Origin: Metellina segmentata
Taxonomy: Eukaryota > Arthropoda > Arachnida > Araneae > Tetragnathidae
Reading direction: 5' to 3'
DNA: 64,000 nucleotides
NCBI GenBank assembly: GCA_947359465.1
Contig: OX375873.1
Coordinates: 45,666,437 to 45,730,436, forward strand
The notes beneath the pieces are model-generated. The model worked only from the letters and a program-made list of their open reading frames with translations. It ran no database searches and had not been told where the DNA came from. The translations under genes were made by a program, and so were the position numbers. Below are positions 34,096 to 45,818 of this stretch, in pieces; position 1 is the stretch's first letter; every line of letters begins with the position of its first letter.

Positions 34096-34932
34096 CCCTT
34101 AACTACTGTGTCACAAACCGTCTCGTAACTAGTGTGGAGGGGTCTCTCAGACACTTCGCTCACTAAAGTACTTATAAAGTTAATTAATATATTATATTAA
34201 TGAAAGATTCTTAAGATAATTATTATTTATACATTTTAAATTTAGATAATTCAATTCTTAACATGAAATATATTTTATATTACTATATAAGTTAAGTAGA
34301 TTCCATGTCTCTTCAGGCACGGCTTTCGGACCTAATTTTGCAGGACGTTTCGACCCTGGAAACTGTGAAACTATGTTGTGTTTTGGTGTTCTAACGGCAC
34401 GATTAGGTTCCCCCCAGGCATCCCATTTGAAGTTATTTTTTCCGTAGAAATATTCTTCTTGTGAAGACGCACTTGAAATGTCTTCATCTTCATCTGTCTA
34501 AATTTACGAATCCGTTTCGTGTTCGCTTTTAATAATATTATCCGAAATTTCACTGCCCCAGTACTCTATTTCCGACCAATTATCAACAATATCCTGAATT
34601 TCTTTTTGTGTAAGATACACAGGTCGTTTTTTAGTAAAGTTTGTTGCCATTTTAGGCTCTCAACCAAAATTCCCTACTTAAACGTAGACGATTTCATTCA
34701 ACAAGAACGGTAACGCAAATGCTGTGAAGGGGTCTGAGACCACGCGGGAAATGCAAATAGTGTGGAATACGAAATACTAATTGGGGCATCCAAACCAGTC
34801 TTGGAAAGTGGCTTATTTTGGAAGTAGTAGGAAGGTACTGAATAGGACAGGGACTAATATTCACTTTAAGGGGTGGAAACGACCTGTCAAAAATGACACG
34901 GGGTCTGTGAGAACCATGACAGCAGTTAAAGG
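34096..34932 (-). mobile_element. piggyBac-like non-autonomous element, copy 1
   Basis: It is homologous over its whole length to the element at 35423-36243 but inverted. The ends are CCCTTAACTACTGTGTCACA at the left and CATGACAGCAGTTAAAGG at the right. The flanking tetranucleotides (ATAA and AGAA) are degraded from the expected TTAA. The minus strand carries a short frame similar to the one in copy 2. It is too short for a transposase of about 550 residues, so it could only move with help from another element. Confidence 0.72.
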
Positions 34933-35009
34933 AGAAATTGGTTGTCAAGTGACTCTTTGGCGTCCCAGAGAGATTGTCGTCTTAGCTCCTTGTCGAAACG
35001 GGTGGACTT

Positions 35010-35330
35010 GAACAAACTTTTTGAATGAGGACAAATTGGAGTTTATCAAATGATTTGGTAGAGATGATTTTACAGGTAACTGTGTCCAGTGAGAACACGA
35101 AAATAAGTGACTCCTGTGGCTCTCGATTGCTGTCCAATTGAGGTCTTAGCAAGGAGTTCTTTTTCTTCACTTATATCTTTGTAAATATTCAGATGGGAAT
35201 GTTTGAGGTAGTATGAATATGCAATCCTCGACGTCAGTAAGAAAATAGCTACTATTTTTAGTTTGGTTCTTGTCATGTCTGAAAAGCCACACAAAGGCAA
35301 ATTGTTTTAGTGTCATTGATTAATAAAATT
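35010..35330. repeat. Degenerate ~300-bp repeat, second side
   Basis: This diverged copy of the 33720-34095 sequence lies between the two piggyBac-like elements, so both insertions landed in or beside a small decayed tandem repeat. Confidence 0.6.
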
Positions 35331-35422
35331 GAATTCGACGTCCGTTTATTACGAATTTTGATTTTATGAATTGCCGTCAAGTTTCGATCTAATATCCTAA
35401 AAATAATTTCAATTTTCTTTAA

Positions 35423-36243
35423 CCCTTAACTGCTGTCATGGGTCTCACAGACCTCGAGTCATTTTTGACAGGTCGTTTCCACCCCTTAAAGTGAATATTG
35501 GTCCCTGTCCTATTCAGTACCTTCCTACTACGTCCAACAGAAGCCACATTACAAGACTGGTTTGGCTGCCCCAATTATTTCGTGTTTTACACTATTTACA
35601 TATCTCGCGTGGTCAGTTAGACCCCTTCACAGCATTAGCGGTACAGTTCTTATGGAATGAAATCATCTAAGTTGAAGTAGGGAATTTCGGCAGAGAGCCT
35701 AAAATGCCAACAAACTTTACTAAAAAACGACCTGTGTATCTTACTCAAAAAGAAATTCAGGATATTGTTGATAACTGGTACTGGGACAGTGAAATTACGA
35801 ATAATATTATTGAAAGCGAAACACGAAACGGATTCGGATATTTAGACAGATGAAGACATTTCAAGTGCGTCTTCATAAGAATAATATTTCTACGGAAAAA
35901 ATAACTTCAAATGGGATGCCCGGGGGGGGGGGTAACCCAATCGTGCCGTTTGAACACCAAAACACAACATAGTTTTACAGTTTCCAGGGTTGAAACTTAA
36001 TGCAAAATTAGGTCTGAAAGCTTAGCCCGAAGAGACGTGGAATCTACTTAACTTATATAGTAATATAAAATATATTTCCTGTTAAGAACTGAATTATCTA
36101 AATTTAACATGTAAAAATAATCATATCTAAAGAGTCTTTCATTAATATATTATATTAATCAACTTTATACGCACTTTAGTGAGCAAGGCCTGAGAGACCC
36201 CTTCACACTAGTTATGAGACGGTTTGTGACACAGCAGTTAAGG
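35423..36243 (+). mobile_element. piggyBac-like non-autonomous element with TTAA TSD
   Basis: It begins CCCTTAACTGCTGTCATGGG and ends ACAGCAGTTAAGG. It is flanked by TTAA on both sides (35419-35422 and 36244-36247), the target site and footprint of piggyBac elements. Inside, a plus-strand frame from the ATG at 35704 reads MPTNFTKKRPVYLTQKEIQD and then IVDNWYWDSEITNNIIESET before stopping near 35850. It looks like the N-terminal stub of a longer protein removed by internal deletion. I cannot tie those residues firmly to a known transposase. Confidence 0.82.
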
Positions 36244-36249
36244 TTAAAA

Positions 36250-38450
36250 AACTTTCCATGCAAGAACATTTTCTCGATTCTAGGGACTAGCAAAAGGGTA
36301 CATCGATTGCACTAATTTGTTTATGGTTAACAGCAGTTGCTTATGTAATCTAGTTACAAGCACAGTAATCGTACGATATAGTATACTTCTTGGGGACAGA
36401 AAAAACTTGATAGAGATACACTTGCTTAACAGAGATATGGAATCAAAAATTAAACATTAAATTTAATGTTTTTTTTTTATTTTTAAAATACTTTAAGTTG
36501 AAAAAATAAAATTGTTGAAATATCCTTTAAAATAATTTTACATACTGTAGAATATATTGAAAACAGAAATTCTTTCTCATACAGTTTCGGACCAATCTTT
36601 TTAGCAGTTAAGTTTAATATAACTTTGAAAGAAGTGACATTTGATCTCCCTATCTTACAGAAACAGATTGAGATCATATTTTCCCTCTTTTATTCACTTA
36701 TTTAAAATTTACTGGGGACAAGTAGGAAAGAGACAGCCCAATATGCGTTATATGAAGGAGCCATGTAACGAAGGACGTGAGATTTCACAGTGAATTCAAA
36801 GTATTAACGAATAGAAAAGAACAAATGATTGCTTTTATTTTTACTTATGTTCAAAAATAATTATAGGAGAAAGTTTATTTAAGAAAGAAAATTTAAGTCA
36901 TAATAGAACTTGGCCAGTAGCCAAGTGTACAATTCTCTATTTGCTATTTTTGTTATGCCCATAATTTGCAGTGTCTTCGAGGAAAGTAGACTGAAGCAAA
37001 AAAAGAAATCTGTTTTAAGTGTAGAGGAACTGAAGGATTTGTTGCACAGAAGCATTCCAGACTATTTGATCACTTATGAAAACAATAAGTTATTTATTTT
37101 TATTTATTGATTAGAATGAGATGTGAAGCAGTTCTTAAAAATGTTTGTTTATTGAGAATATGTTCAGATGAGACAATTACATATTGAAGTATAGTCAAGC
37201 AATTCAATATTTTGCTTTTCGTTGTGAATGCAAGACACTCCAAACAAGTAAACGAGTTACTAATTAGAATTAATTAAGTAATCAATAATTTAAAACACAA
37301 ACTTTTAAAGCTTTAGAAACTTTAAATAAATGCACTTTGACAAATAAGTTTTTAACAGTGAGCTCAAATTATTTGCTCAATGAATTATTTTATTGGATTC
37401 AAACTGTCTTATTTTATCCCATTCAAAATGAACTAGGTGGTAAAAATTGGTAGCAATCTAAAGTTCCCGATTTTGTAAATCGTACATAGTCTAAAGTGGT
37501 TCTTCTCTTTCAAAGTTTACCTTTCTCATTTCTGTCTTACTTTTCGGAAGTTCCTCACATTTTCTAGTTCTTGTACGATATTCGAATGTACGATATTCGA
37601 ACATCTCTCGTCTATCTTTTATTATCTCGATTTTTTTTAAATCTCGGTCTTCGTGTATGTTAAATTATTTTATATATCCCTTCTCTCGTCTCAGTTTTCC
37701 CTTATTTAAATTCAATTTTTGCACACTTTTTTGACTTTCCATCTATTTTTCATTTGTGGGTACGATATTATTTACTCTGGTATGTATACTTCGATCTCTG
37801 TGATCCTAGTTGACTGAAAAAATATTTCATGGAACAAGGCTTGCGTTTTATTAGAGAAACTTTTAATGTTAACAAACAAAGCAAATGGAAAGCGAGAATT
37901 TTATTACCTCTACCCAAATGTTTTCGCGGGATACATATTGGGTTTAGCTAAAAATGTAATTTGTCGTCACACATTTTGGTATTTAATCTAATTGGCTTTG
38001 TTTGAGTGATTTGATTAACTACAATTTATAGATTCGGAATTATCCTTAGGAATTTTTATTCGTGAATGCTGAAATCTACCACAGAAACACTGTCTCCCAC
38101 TAACATTTATCTTGACAGAAAAAGCATCTTATACTTATGTCTAATGCCGATTACGTAAGTTTTTTTTTCATATACCTCGTTCTGTACAACGATAATTATT
38201 CTCCTTTTGTCTGTTTTCAACCCAATCTTTTCAGTTTACTGCTCTTATGTATCAGTATGTTATTTACTTCTTTACGAATTTGGGCAAGGATGCGTGCTTT
38301 TTTTCTATCAATGTGCAATGTGTATGGATATGCTATACGGTCTCCTCTTTACGTGTGTAGTGTCAATGTTAGATCTCTCTATTTCCAAGGGTGTTTGTGT
38401 TTTCTCTTCATTAGACGCAAATCTATTCGTGTTTATTTTCTTCTCTGTAT
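36250..38450. other. AT-rich intergenic DNA
   Basis: No confident gene. A possible orphan terminal exon (about 36972-37110) is listed separately. Confidence 0.5.
36972..37110 (+). other. Possible orphan terminal exon or gene fragment
   Basis: After the acceptor-like text ATAATTTGCAG, an open frame reads VFEESRLKQKKKSVLSVEEL, then KDLLHRSIPDYLITYENNKL, and stops at TGA. The composition looks protein-like and differs from the low-complexity frames around it. I do not recognise the family. It could be the end of a decayed transposon or retrocopy, and no other exon was found nearby. Confidence 0.25.
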
Positions 38451-38748
38451 AGGGCCGCTGTAGGGCTTGAAAGAGTAACGGATTAGACCGGAGGGTTGCG
38501 AGTTGGAATCCAACCAAAGACCGTCCTGTGCAAAAGGATCTGGTGAGCGTTAAATCTTTCGTGGCCTCAAATGTCCTCACGTTGGTATGGTCTGGAGGTT
38601 TGAAGAGTGAGGGGCCAGCTCAGGTGTGACCTCGTCATCTGACCGTGGTTCAAAATTACGTGTGTTGTCCACGGATATATCGAATTTGATCCCGGGCAGT
38701 CGTCAATAGCCCGTTGTGTTACTTCAGGGCGACGTTGATTAAAATACC
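38451..38748 (+). repeat. tRNA-derived SINE, type 1 head
   Basis: The plus strand begins AGGGCCGCTGTAGGGC and continues to CGGAGGGTTGCGAGTTGGAA (B box with changes) and CCAAAGACCGTCCTGTGC. The shared body follows: GTGGCCTCAAATGTCCTCAC, CATCTGACCGTGGTTCAAAA, TAGCCCGTTGTGTTACTTC, ending GACGTTGATTAAAAT. Confidence 0.88.
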
Positions 38749-39440
38749 AACCTACCATCCTCTTTGTATCGTGTACTCATGTTTATCTCAGTTTCTTAAA
38801 TTTCTCTCTTTCTTTTTAATTAATTTCAGTCGCTTTTATTTAATCTTATCGCTATTTTCTTTAAGTCGTTTTTCATTACTTTTTCTCTCTTTCTGACTTT
38901 TTCGTCAATCTGCTTTTCTCTCTATATTAAAAAAAAGTTGCCGCCGCCGCAGGATTGAAAACTGTGTTATTTAGCTCGATTCTTAGACGGTTTCCCGAGA
39001 AAGTACTGATCGGAAAAAAAAAATTAACATGGTTTGTTCTTCATCGTATTCCCTGGACAATTATTAAGATTTTTTTCCGATGCGGCTATTAGTTTAGGGT
39101 TTATTAAGTGTCAAAATTGAAGAAGCGAAATTTCTTCCGCGAGTGAGCAAAACACATACAAGTTTTTAGTCTTCAGCCATGAGTTTTTTTTAAAGAGTAC
39201 CTCTCAACGTAAATTTTTGCAGCTCGTCGAGTTTTTTTCTTGAAATTTCAATTTGGTTCTTGATAATATTTTTTTGAAATTCGAGAAGAATCGGGACATT
39301 TTTGTTACTTTTTTAAAAACTGCCGTATCTATATATTATTACTATTAGTTTTTAATTTTTAAAATATCGCAATATACCTCAGAATGTACTCTTTCTTACG
39401 GTACTATTATTTTTGAAATCGGTTAGTAATTAAATTGGAT
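38749..39440. other. AT-rich intergenic DNA
   Basis: Pyrimidine-rich around 38800-38930, with no recognised gene. The right half may belong to the Helitron-like element ending at 39710. Confidence 0.45.
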
Positions 39441-39711
39441 GCGATCAAAAGTTGGTCATACAAAATTCGAAATCTTTGGATATTTTCGCTACTTTTTGCT
39501 AAAATCGTTATATCTACAGCAAAAAACATTATTTTTTAAATTTGAGAACATCACTGAATACATTACATTACACTCTTTGTTATGGTACAATTATTTTTCA
39601 AATTGGTTAATAAATAAAATCGATGCAATTACAAGTTGGTCATACAATTTTCGGAACTACAATTTTCGGGGGTTGGCGAGCGTAAGCGAGCAGGAGGCGG
39701 AGACCCCTAGT
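39441..39711 (+). mobile_element. Possible Helitron-like 3' region
   Basis: Two imperfect units share AGTTGGTCATACAA followed by TTCG about 185 bp apart (39450 and 39633). The segment ends GGTTGGCGAGCGTAAGCGAG, then a GC-rich stretch finishing ACCCCTAG next to T. The GCGAGCGTAAGCGAGC text matches the inverted copy at 18901-18945. The family assignment is tentative. Confidence 0.4.
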
Positions 39712-39713
39712 AA

Positions 39714-39935
39714 CATAAGAATATGTTAACCTTTACTACGGCAATAGATAAAATTGGATTTATGCTTCTCGGCACGTTCCTTATTACTTTTAAGGTACAA
39801 CTGTACCAGTCATAGTCTAAATTCATTCTTGGTGAGATTCTTTTAACTTTCAAGGTACAACAGCTGTACTGGCCGTCAACTAAATTCTTTCTTGGCGTGA
39901 TCAAGATACAACTGTTGTAGTTATTGTTTAAAGGT
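39714..39935 (-). repeat. SINE type C body, tandem fragments
   Basis: The minus strand contains three related units built on CAAGAAAGAATTTAGTTGAC and GTACAGCTGTTGTACCTTGA. They match the body of the SINE at 60934-61170 (CGCCAAGAAATAATTTAGAC, GCAGTTGTATCTTG). No tRNA-like head is present. Confidence 0.6.
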
Positions 39936-40790
39936 TAAGACAAATAATAATTCCACTTTGGTCTAAATGCTAATGAATACCACAAGTGAACATTTTTTCA
40001 GTTTCTGTTTCTAATCTTCAATTTTTGAAAATGCTTCTTTTCATCAGAGTAAAGGTTAAGTATTGGTTAATATAGTAATACTACCAAATGGTGAAGCAAA
40101 TTATTTTACCAGATATTTTTTAGATACAGCTCTAGTTAAAAACATTCAAATCCTATCTGGTTGAAGGAAAGATAATGTGACACACTTAAAATAATAAATA
40201 TTTCCGTTGTTATCACAAGAAATTTTATTCAGAGTTTGGAAATATCGATTGAAGGGCTTCTGTCAACATAACAATAAGACACTTTTAAAATTTTTTCATG
40301 AGATAAATTAAAAAATTCCAAAATTACAATAGCTATTCAAGAAGACGCGTTGTATTGAACTTTCGAGTTTTGAGCACACATTCAAACAATCAGAAACTCT
40401 TTTCCTATCCATAAGTAGTTTTTAATTTTTTCATTACGAAACATATTCATGCCTTTGTGTCTTTATATTACAAGAAGAAACTAAATTATTTTTACTTTTT
40501 AAAGATACACACCTAGATTACCATTTTCTTAAAAGATCATTCTCATCCAATGGTTGCCTATTATGTTCCTTTTAACACATATAGCAGAAATACGCCATTC
40601 AAGCAAGTGTATCCAGTAACCAACTAAGCTTCTTCCATCAGAAAAGAGAAATTAAATAAAAATAAGGATTATTATTTTTTCTGAGCATATAATATACTTG
40701 TACAATGACCTCTTTCAACATCTCGACGGAGCTTCAAAGCTGCTTTAATTTACAAAATAAGAATTTCTGCCTATTTGAATTGAGTCAAAC
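39936..40790. other. AT-rich intergenic DNA
   Basis: No gene or repeat recognised. Confidence 0.55.
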
Positions 40791-42060
40791 CTGAGCCCGC
40801 GTCCCATCTACGTCAATGGATATACACGTCCTGCTGTTTCGTTAGAGGAAACCAAATTAGTCGAATTAGGGATGCCTTTTCCTTAACAACGCATAAGCTC
40901 CATAAAATAAATCCTCCTCCCGCCGTATATTTGTGCAGACGCATTTTTGAAGCGAAACAAGCACTGAGCGCAATCATTACCAAGTAAAGGCACCAGGGAA
41001 GAACTCTTGGGTAATGACCGTTCGAAAAATGCATTTTTCTTCCGAAAATAAAAGCAACGGGAAGATCTTACTCCTTCTTTCCCGTAGCAAAAGGTAGTTA
41101 CTAAAAGTAATTGCATTTCGTACATGGCTTCGTGAAAAAAATAATAAGAGAAAAAACACAAAATGATAATAATAATAAAAAAGGAATGTAGCAACGGGAA
41201 AAGGGTTCCCTGTTATTTCTTTCTTCTCTTCTCCTGTTACCCTACAGGGACTCTTTGTTCTGGTTGCCATGGGAACCCGAAGACGCGGGTGAATCCGACG
41301 AATAGTGGATTAATTAAAAAAGTTTTCTATTCATGAATAGAGGAAAATATGGGGAGGGGGGAGGCTGAGAAAGACGGGGTTCTGGAACTCCGGTGTGTTA
41401 ACAAAGAGTTGCCTGCAAATTTTCTCCCTTCACAAAATAATAAATGAAGCTTGTTTTGGTGTTAGAAAAGTTCTCTCTCTCTCTCTCTTTTACTCGCATC
41501 TATCTCTTTCTTTTGAAAGAGCAAGATGAATCCCCCGTTTTGTGTGCGTGTGCCGTGTTCTTCTGGCTTTTTACACTCTTTGTTTATTTATCTCAGCGAA
41601 TTTTGTTTTATTTTGTGGCAACGGCAAATTTGTTTTCCCTTTGTTCCCGCTCTCCAGGGTTTCGGGAAAATAAAATAAAGGATTCGGGTTTTTTTTCCCC
41701 GCTCGCTTCGTGCTTCTGCTCTTCCGAATGTGTCTGTGCGGGACAAAAAAAAATAAAGGAAACCCTCGTATTTACTCAGTGGGTAAATGCCTTTTTCTCT
41801 CCTATTTAAACAAAAAAATAATGGCGACAGAAAGAGACAGAGAGCTTTCGCGAAAAAAGTAAAAACAAACAAACTTTTTCGAGAGAAACTAGTGTTCTAG
41901 ACACTTCAATTTGTCTCTGTCGCTGGTGAAGAGTGCACGACGGATTTCCAGAGCTCTCCCGCTTCTTGAGGAACGTTTCGGAAAACACGTAAACAAATAA
42001 CAAACTTTCCCTCGAGTTTCAATTAAAATGAAGGGATTTCTTCAAGACATTCAGAGCAGC
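40790..42060. other. Mixed-composition single-copy region
   Basis: Several hundred bases are GC-richer than average, with pyrimidine and purine strand bias and a (CT)n run at about 41471-41490. Open frames of 90-120 residues on both strands are serine/phenylalanine or lysine rich and look like products of that strand bias. A regulatory role upstream of the homeobox gene is possible but unsupported. Confidence 0.35.
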
Positions 42061-42496
42061 ACTGTAAAATTTAAAAGGCTTTTAAGCTCTCGGTGCTGGA
42101 AGCCGGTAGATATTCAAAAGGGTTTTCTCTTCACCCACTGGTTTTTTTCTTAGGTATTTAAGAATCAAAAGTTTTCTTTATTTGAACCTTTGTATTGAGA
42201 CTTAACTTTCAAATTTCTGGAAGTTTCTTCTAATTCATACTTAAGAGAGCAATATTTAAGAAAGTTACTTGCAAACTGTCAGCAAGTCGTAATTATGTGT
42301 TTCAAAAACAAACACATACTTCGTATGTCAATTCAAAAGATTGAAAATTTCGGGTACCTTGACATTTATTTTGTTCAGAGGTATTCATTCGAATAGTTAC
42401 CCTTAATATTGGCGAAATTATTTAATCAGATGTCATATATTTTATTTTAGAATCTACCGATTAGGCTGTATTGTTTCAGATCCAGTCTATGTTTTG

Positions 42497-42655
42497 ATCA
42501 AGATCAAGATCTGGTCAGTTTTCATCTGATGACGTGCTATGTCGTCATCAAGATCTGGTCAGTTTTCATCGGATGACGTGCTATGTCGTCATCAAGATCT
42601 GGTCAGTTTTCATCTGATGACGTGCTATGTCGTCATCAAGATCTGGACAGCTTTT
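42497..42655. repeat. 44-bp tandem repeat, about 3.5 copies
   Basis: ATCAAGATCTGGTCAGTTTT followed by CATCTGATGACGTGCTATGT and CGTC repeats at 42503, 42547, 42591 and 42635, exactly 44 bp apart. AAGATCTGGTCAGTTTT is the same core seen beside the 185-bp satellite and in the intron at 51.4 kb. Confidence 0.95.
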
Positions 42656-42929
42656 CTAATTACAAAATACCTCATGAGGTATTTCGTATCGATGAGGCAT
42701 TCTACCAGGAGAGTTAGTGTTGCTTAACTCTTTAAAGTGTTCAGTCCTTCTGATACGCCCAGTCTTTCTTGCTTGACTTCTAACGCGTTTTGACCTTCTT
42801 GGTTGATATTGTACCTCTCTAAACTCGGCTTCTCTGATCAAGCCGACACAAAGCAGACATATTCAAAAATTCCTTAACTGGATATCATAAAACTCCTTTC
42901 AAGTGATCAACTGTCCATAACTAACCCTA

Positions 42930-43990
42930 CAAGTACTACTACAGCACTCCATTTGACATTACATCAGTCATAAAGTTCTGGGCACTTGAAACATACCCTC
43001 TTCATCTAACGTAGCATCGTAAAAGGATCCCCAAATTATCAGAAGGATCAATTTTTCACTTTGCTTTAATGGCATCGAACAAATTTATCCCTAAGTTCCT
43101 TGAGTTTCCATTGTTTTTATCTTGCATCACATCAATGAAAATTGACACTTGACTTTAAAATACTAGGTACATTCAACAATATCACGAGACTCTTACAAAA
43201 ATAACTGATTCAAATGTCTCGCTGATTGAGCAACTACTATATGAAAAATAGCCCACCAAGTTGGCAAAAGATAGGATCAAGAAAATTAATTTGCTCAGTG
43301 TTGAGGATCAACTCGAGAAGGCAGATCCCCATATTATCTGTAATATCGATGTTCCAAGTCATCAAATGCATGTCCTGCTATTGCCAGCGCATAAACTGAT
43401 CCGCAGTTCCCTTAAAATTCAAACATTGTGGCATTTCTAATGCATTTATAACTATTTAATCTTAAATGCAATAATAGGTACACTCAACATCATAACACGA
43501 AACCACTACAAGAATAATCCTACTATATCTGTGCCACTCAAGAAGAGGTAAAAGGATCCTTAGTGTTGTTAAATTTGCTTTAGACTTCACGACCAAAATT
43601 TCCTTCCAAATGACATGCATAGGGATACTATGTCCCTCCAACGTGGCGTTTTGTTACACCGTGCCGCCATTACCTCGTCCAAATTGATCCCTGAATTCCC
43701 TCGAAACACCATTCTCTCACTCCTCTTATCTTATTAATAAAAATTGACACCGAACTGTAACACGCGGTACACTCAACAACACCAACACGAGACTAGTACA
43801 AAAATAATCCACTGAAACGTTTCGCTGGTTTCGCATTTATTAAAAAAGAGCCCGCCAAGAAGACAAAAAGGGACACCGAAAACTAATTCGCTCCGTGTCG
43901 AGGTGCCACTCAAGATGAAGAAGAAGGCGAAGAGGCAAAGGGATCCCCAAATTATCCGAAGGATCAATGTCCCGTCTTCCCGAGACGTCT
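42930..43990. repeat. Decayed ~300-bp tandem repeat, three to four copies
   Basis: GGTACATTCAACAATATCAC at 43168, GGTACACTCAACATCATAAC at 43479 and GGTACACTCAACAACACCAA at 43767 mark successive units. Matching CACGAGAC, AGCCCGCCAAG and GATCCCCAAATTATC segments follow in two or more of the units. The last unit (43690-43990) is clearly richer in G, C and CpG. The earlier ones look like CpG-depleted versions of it. Confidence 0.8.
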
Positions 43991-44340
43991 CCGCCATTAA
44001 AACTTTCTAAGAATCGCAATCGATGCATTGAAAAGGGCGGCAGCACAATGATTAACTCTCGCTGAAAATCACTGCAAACCCTTATCGGGTGGGGCTGTGG
44101 CCCTCGAGAGGCGTCTAAAGCCTCACTTGTTGGTTTTAGACTCGGCCATCGATGAAACTTGTTCCTAAATGAGTGTTATTTAGGAGCCATCTTCGATACT
44201 CCGGACAGTTAAGCTGCTCCCTCTTCACGCACCTCTCGGGAGAGATGATTTAGATCTGCAAGAGCACCAAAATAAGGGGGCCTTCACCTGCGTCCCCGAT
44301 TCATTGTCTGTAGGTCGCGATCCTCGGTCTCTTCCCTTGC
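43860..44340. other. GC-rich segment after the ~300-bp repeats
   Basis: GC-rich sequence, partly the last repeat unit and partly single copy, with CpG dinucleotides and no recognised coding region. A regulatory role is possible. Confidence 0.4.
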
Positions 44341-44814
44341 TTTCTGTGGCTCTCGATCGAAAATGTCAAAGGACCCGGACTTTTAAAATTAGCTTTCCAA
44401 AATTTTTTGAACAACCCATGTCATGTGCTCGGATGGCAAAATGTTATAAATCACTTTTTTTTTTAAATTTTTCGTGACAGAAATTTTAAGAATCAACATG
44501 TGGTTCTGAGGTTTTTGATTTATTACAGTTTTCCCACCTTTGTTTTCTCATAGACTGAAAGAAAGACTTACGACTTTTTGCCACCTTCTAAACATTAACA
44601 AACCAGACTCCAGGATGGGCTTACTCAATTTTTTGGGAAAAGTGACTTGTAACAATTTGCCATCTAAGCACAGAATTGTAAATTATTTTTTGGATTTTTC
44701 TCTTAATTTGTAATTATTAATTTATTAAAATTTTGATTATAACTTCACTTTTTTATTCACTAGTCAATCGAACTTAATCATTATTGCACTATACAGGCGC
44801 ACTTCTAAAACACT
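44341..44814. other. AT-rich intergenic DNA
   Basis: No gene or repeat recognised. Confidence 0.5.
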
Positions 44815-45010
44815 TAACATTCATTACCCTGGTGCACCAGGAGGAGGAATCCCGTTACACCCCACATATAAACACTCATCCGAGGCACATCCCGTTTTAT
44901 AAGGTGACTAGACATTGATTCCAGATGGACAAGACTACATGTCTTAAAATCCTGAATTCCAACCAGGAACCTTTCGATACAGAAGCCATAGACCAATTGA
45001 TCGGCAGTTA
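44815..45010 (-). repeat. tRNA-derived SINE-like element, type E
   Basis: On the minus strand CTGCCGATCAATTGGTCTAT leads to AAAGGTTCCTGGTTGGAATT (a B box with changes). A body unlike the type 1/2 SINEs follows (AATCAATGTCTAGTCACC, CCTCGGATGAGTG, CCTCCTGGTGCACCAGGGTA). The head resembles the type 2 SINE head, suggesting a related tRNA source joined to another body. Confidence 0.6.
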
Positions 45011-45207
45011 TATGTACTTATTATAATGCATTAAAAAAAATTTCGATTTTGTTTAATAGGTTTTAATTATTTTCACTGGATAGTACTAGCAGATAGGCAA
45101 CATAGAACGAGAGAATGGTTGATTCAGTTGAGTTTTATGGCATAAGAGGCCATATTCGGCACGTCAAGTAATATAGTAGGTTGTTGAATTTAAATACCAC
45201 TTTAAGT

Positions 45208-45475
45208 AACAAAAAGGGCAGTTAGCGACGATCCGGGAAAAATACAAGGGCGATACCTCATAATTTTGAATAACGGTCAGATAACGAAGACAACTCCTGA
45301 GCTGGGATCTCCACCTTCAAACTTCGACACCACTCCAAGGTGGGGACACCTGAGGACAAGACAGATTTAACGTGCAGCAGCCCTTACATACAAGACGGTC
45401 TTAGGTTGTATCAATTTCCAAATTCTCAAACTTTTGGCTGTGAATCCACATCTCTACTAATCGATCTACCACAAC
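45208..45475 (-). repeat. tRNA-derived SINE, diverged
   Basis: The minus-strand body can be followed through CAGGTGTCC-like text, TTATCTGACCGTTATTCAAA, ATTATGAGGTATCGCC and GATCGTCGCTAACTGCCC. The head end at 45420-45475 is too diverged to type with confidence. Confidence 0.6.
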
Positions 45476-45483
45476 CCCGTCAA

Positions 45484-45720
45484 TTAATATACATACACAT
45501 ACAAGAAAAGCTTTACAAACACAGAAGAAATACACTGAGTGAAAGTAACTGGAATCGAACCTGCGCCCGTTACTTACTCACATATAACTAGAAGAATCGG
45601 ATCATTCACTGACTTGTTATCTTTTTGTTGGAATTAGGGAAAAGACAATGCAGATTTTGAGCATGACTAAATATGGCCTTGCGTCATAAAAACCCATCCA
45701 ACCGAACCATCTAGAAACTC
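45484..45720 (-). repeat. SINE type D fragments
   Basis: ATACACATACAAGAAAAGCT followed by GGAATCGAACCTGCGCCC (complement of a B box) matches the head half of the type D SINE. GACTAAATATGGCC with GCGTCATAAAACCCATCC matches its tail. The intervening order is disturbed. The 15-bp inverted pair CTTTTTGTTGGAATT (45621-45635) and AATTCCAACAAAAAG (45803-45817) flanks the tail segment. Confidence 0.5.
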
Positions 45721-45818
45721 TTTTAACCGAATCACCTGAAACTTTCAGTGTTCCTGGAAAGGATATACTGCAAAAACTCACAAATTGCATTACTTTTTTT
45801 CCAATTCCAACAAAAAGG

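Noticed and set aside
41444..41872. Frames of 94-121 residues on both strands at 41.5 kb
   Set aside because: Low-complexity phenylalanine/serine and lysine/arginine composition follows pyrimidine/purine strand bias, and no domain is present.
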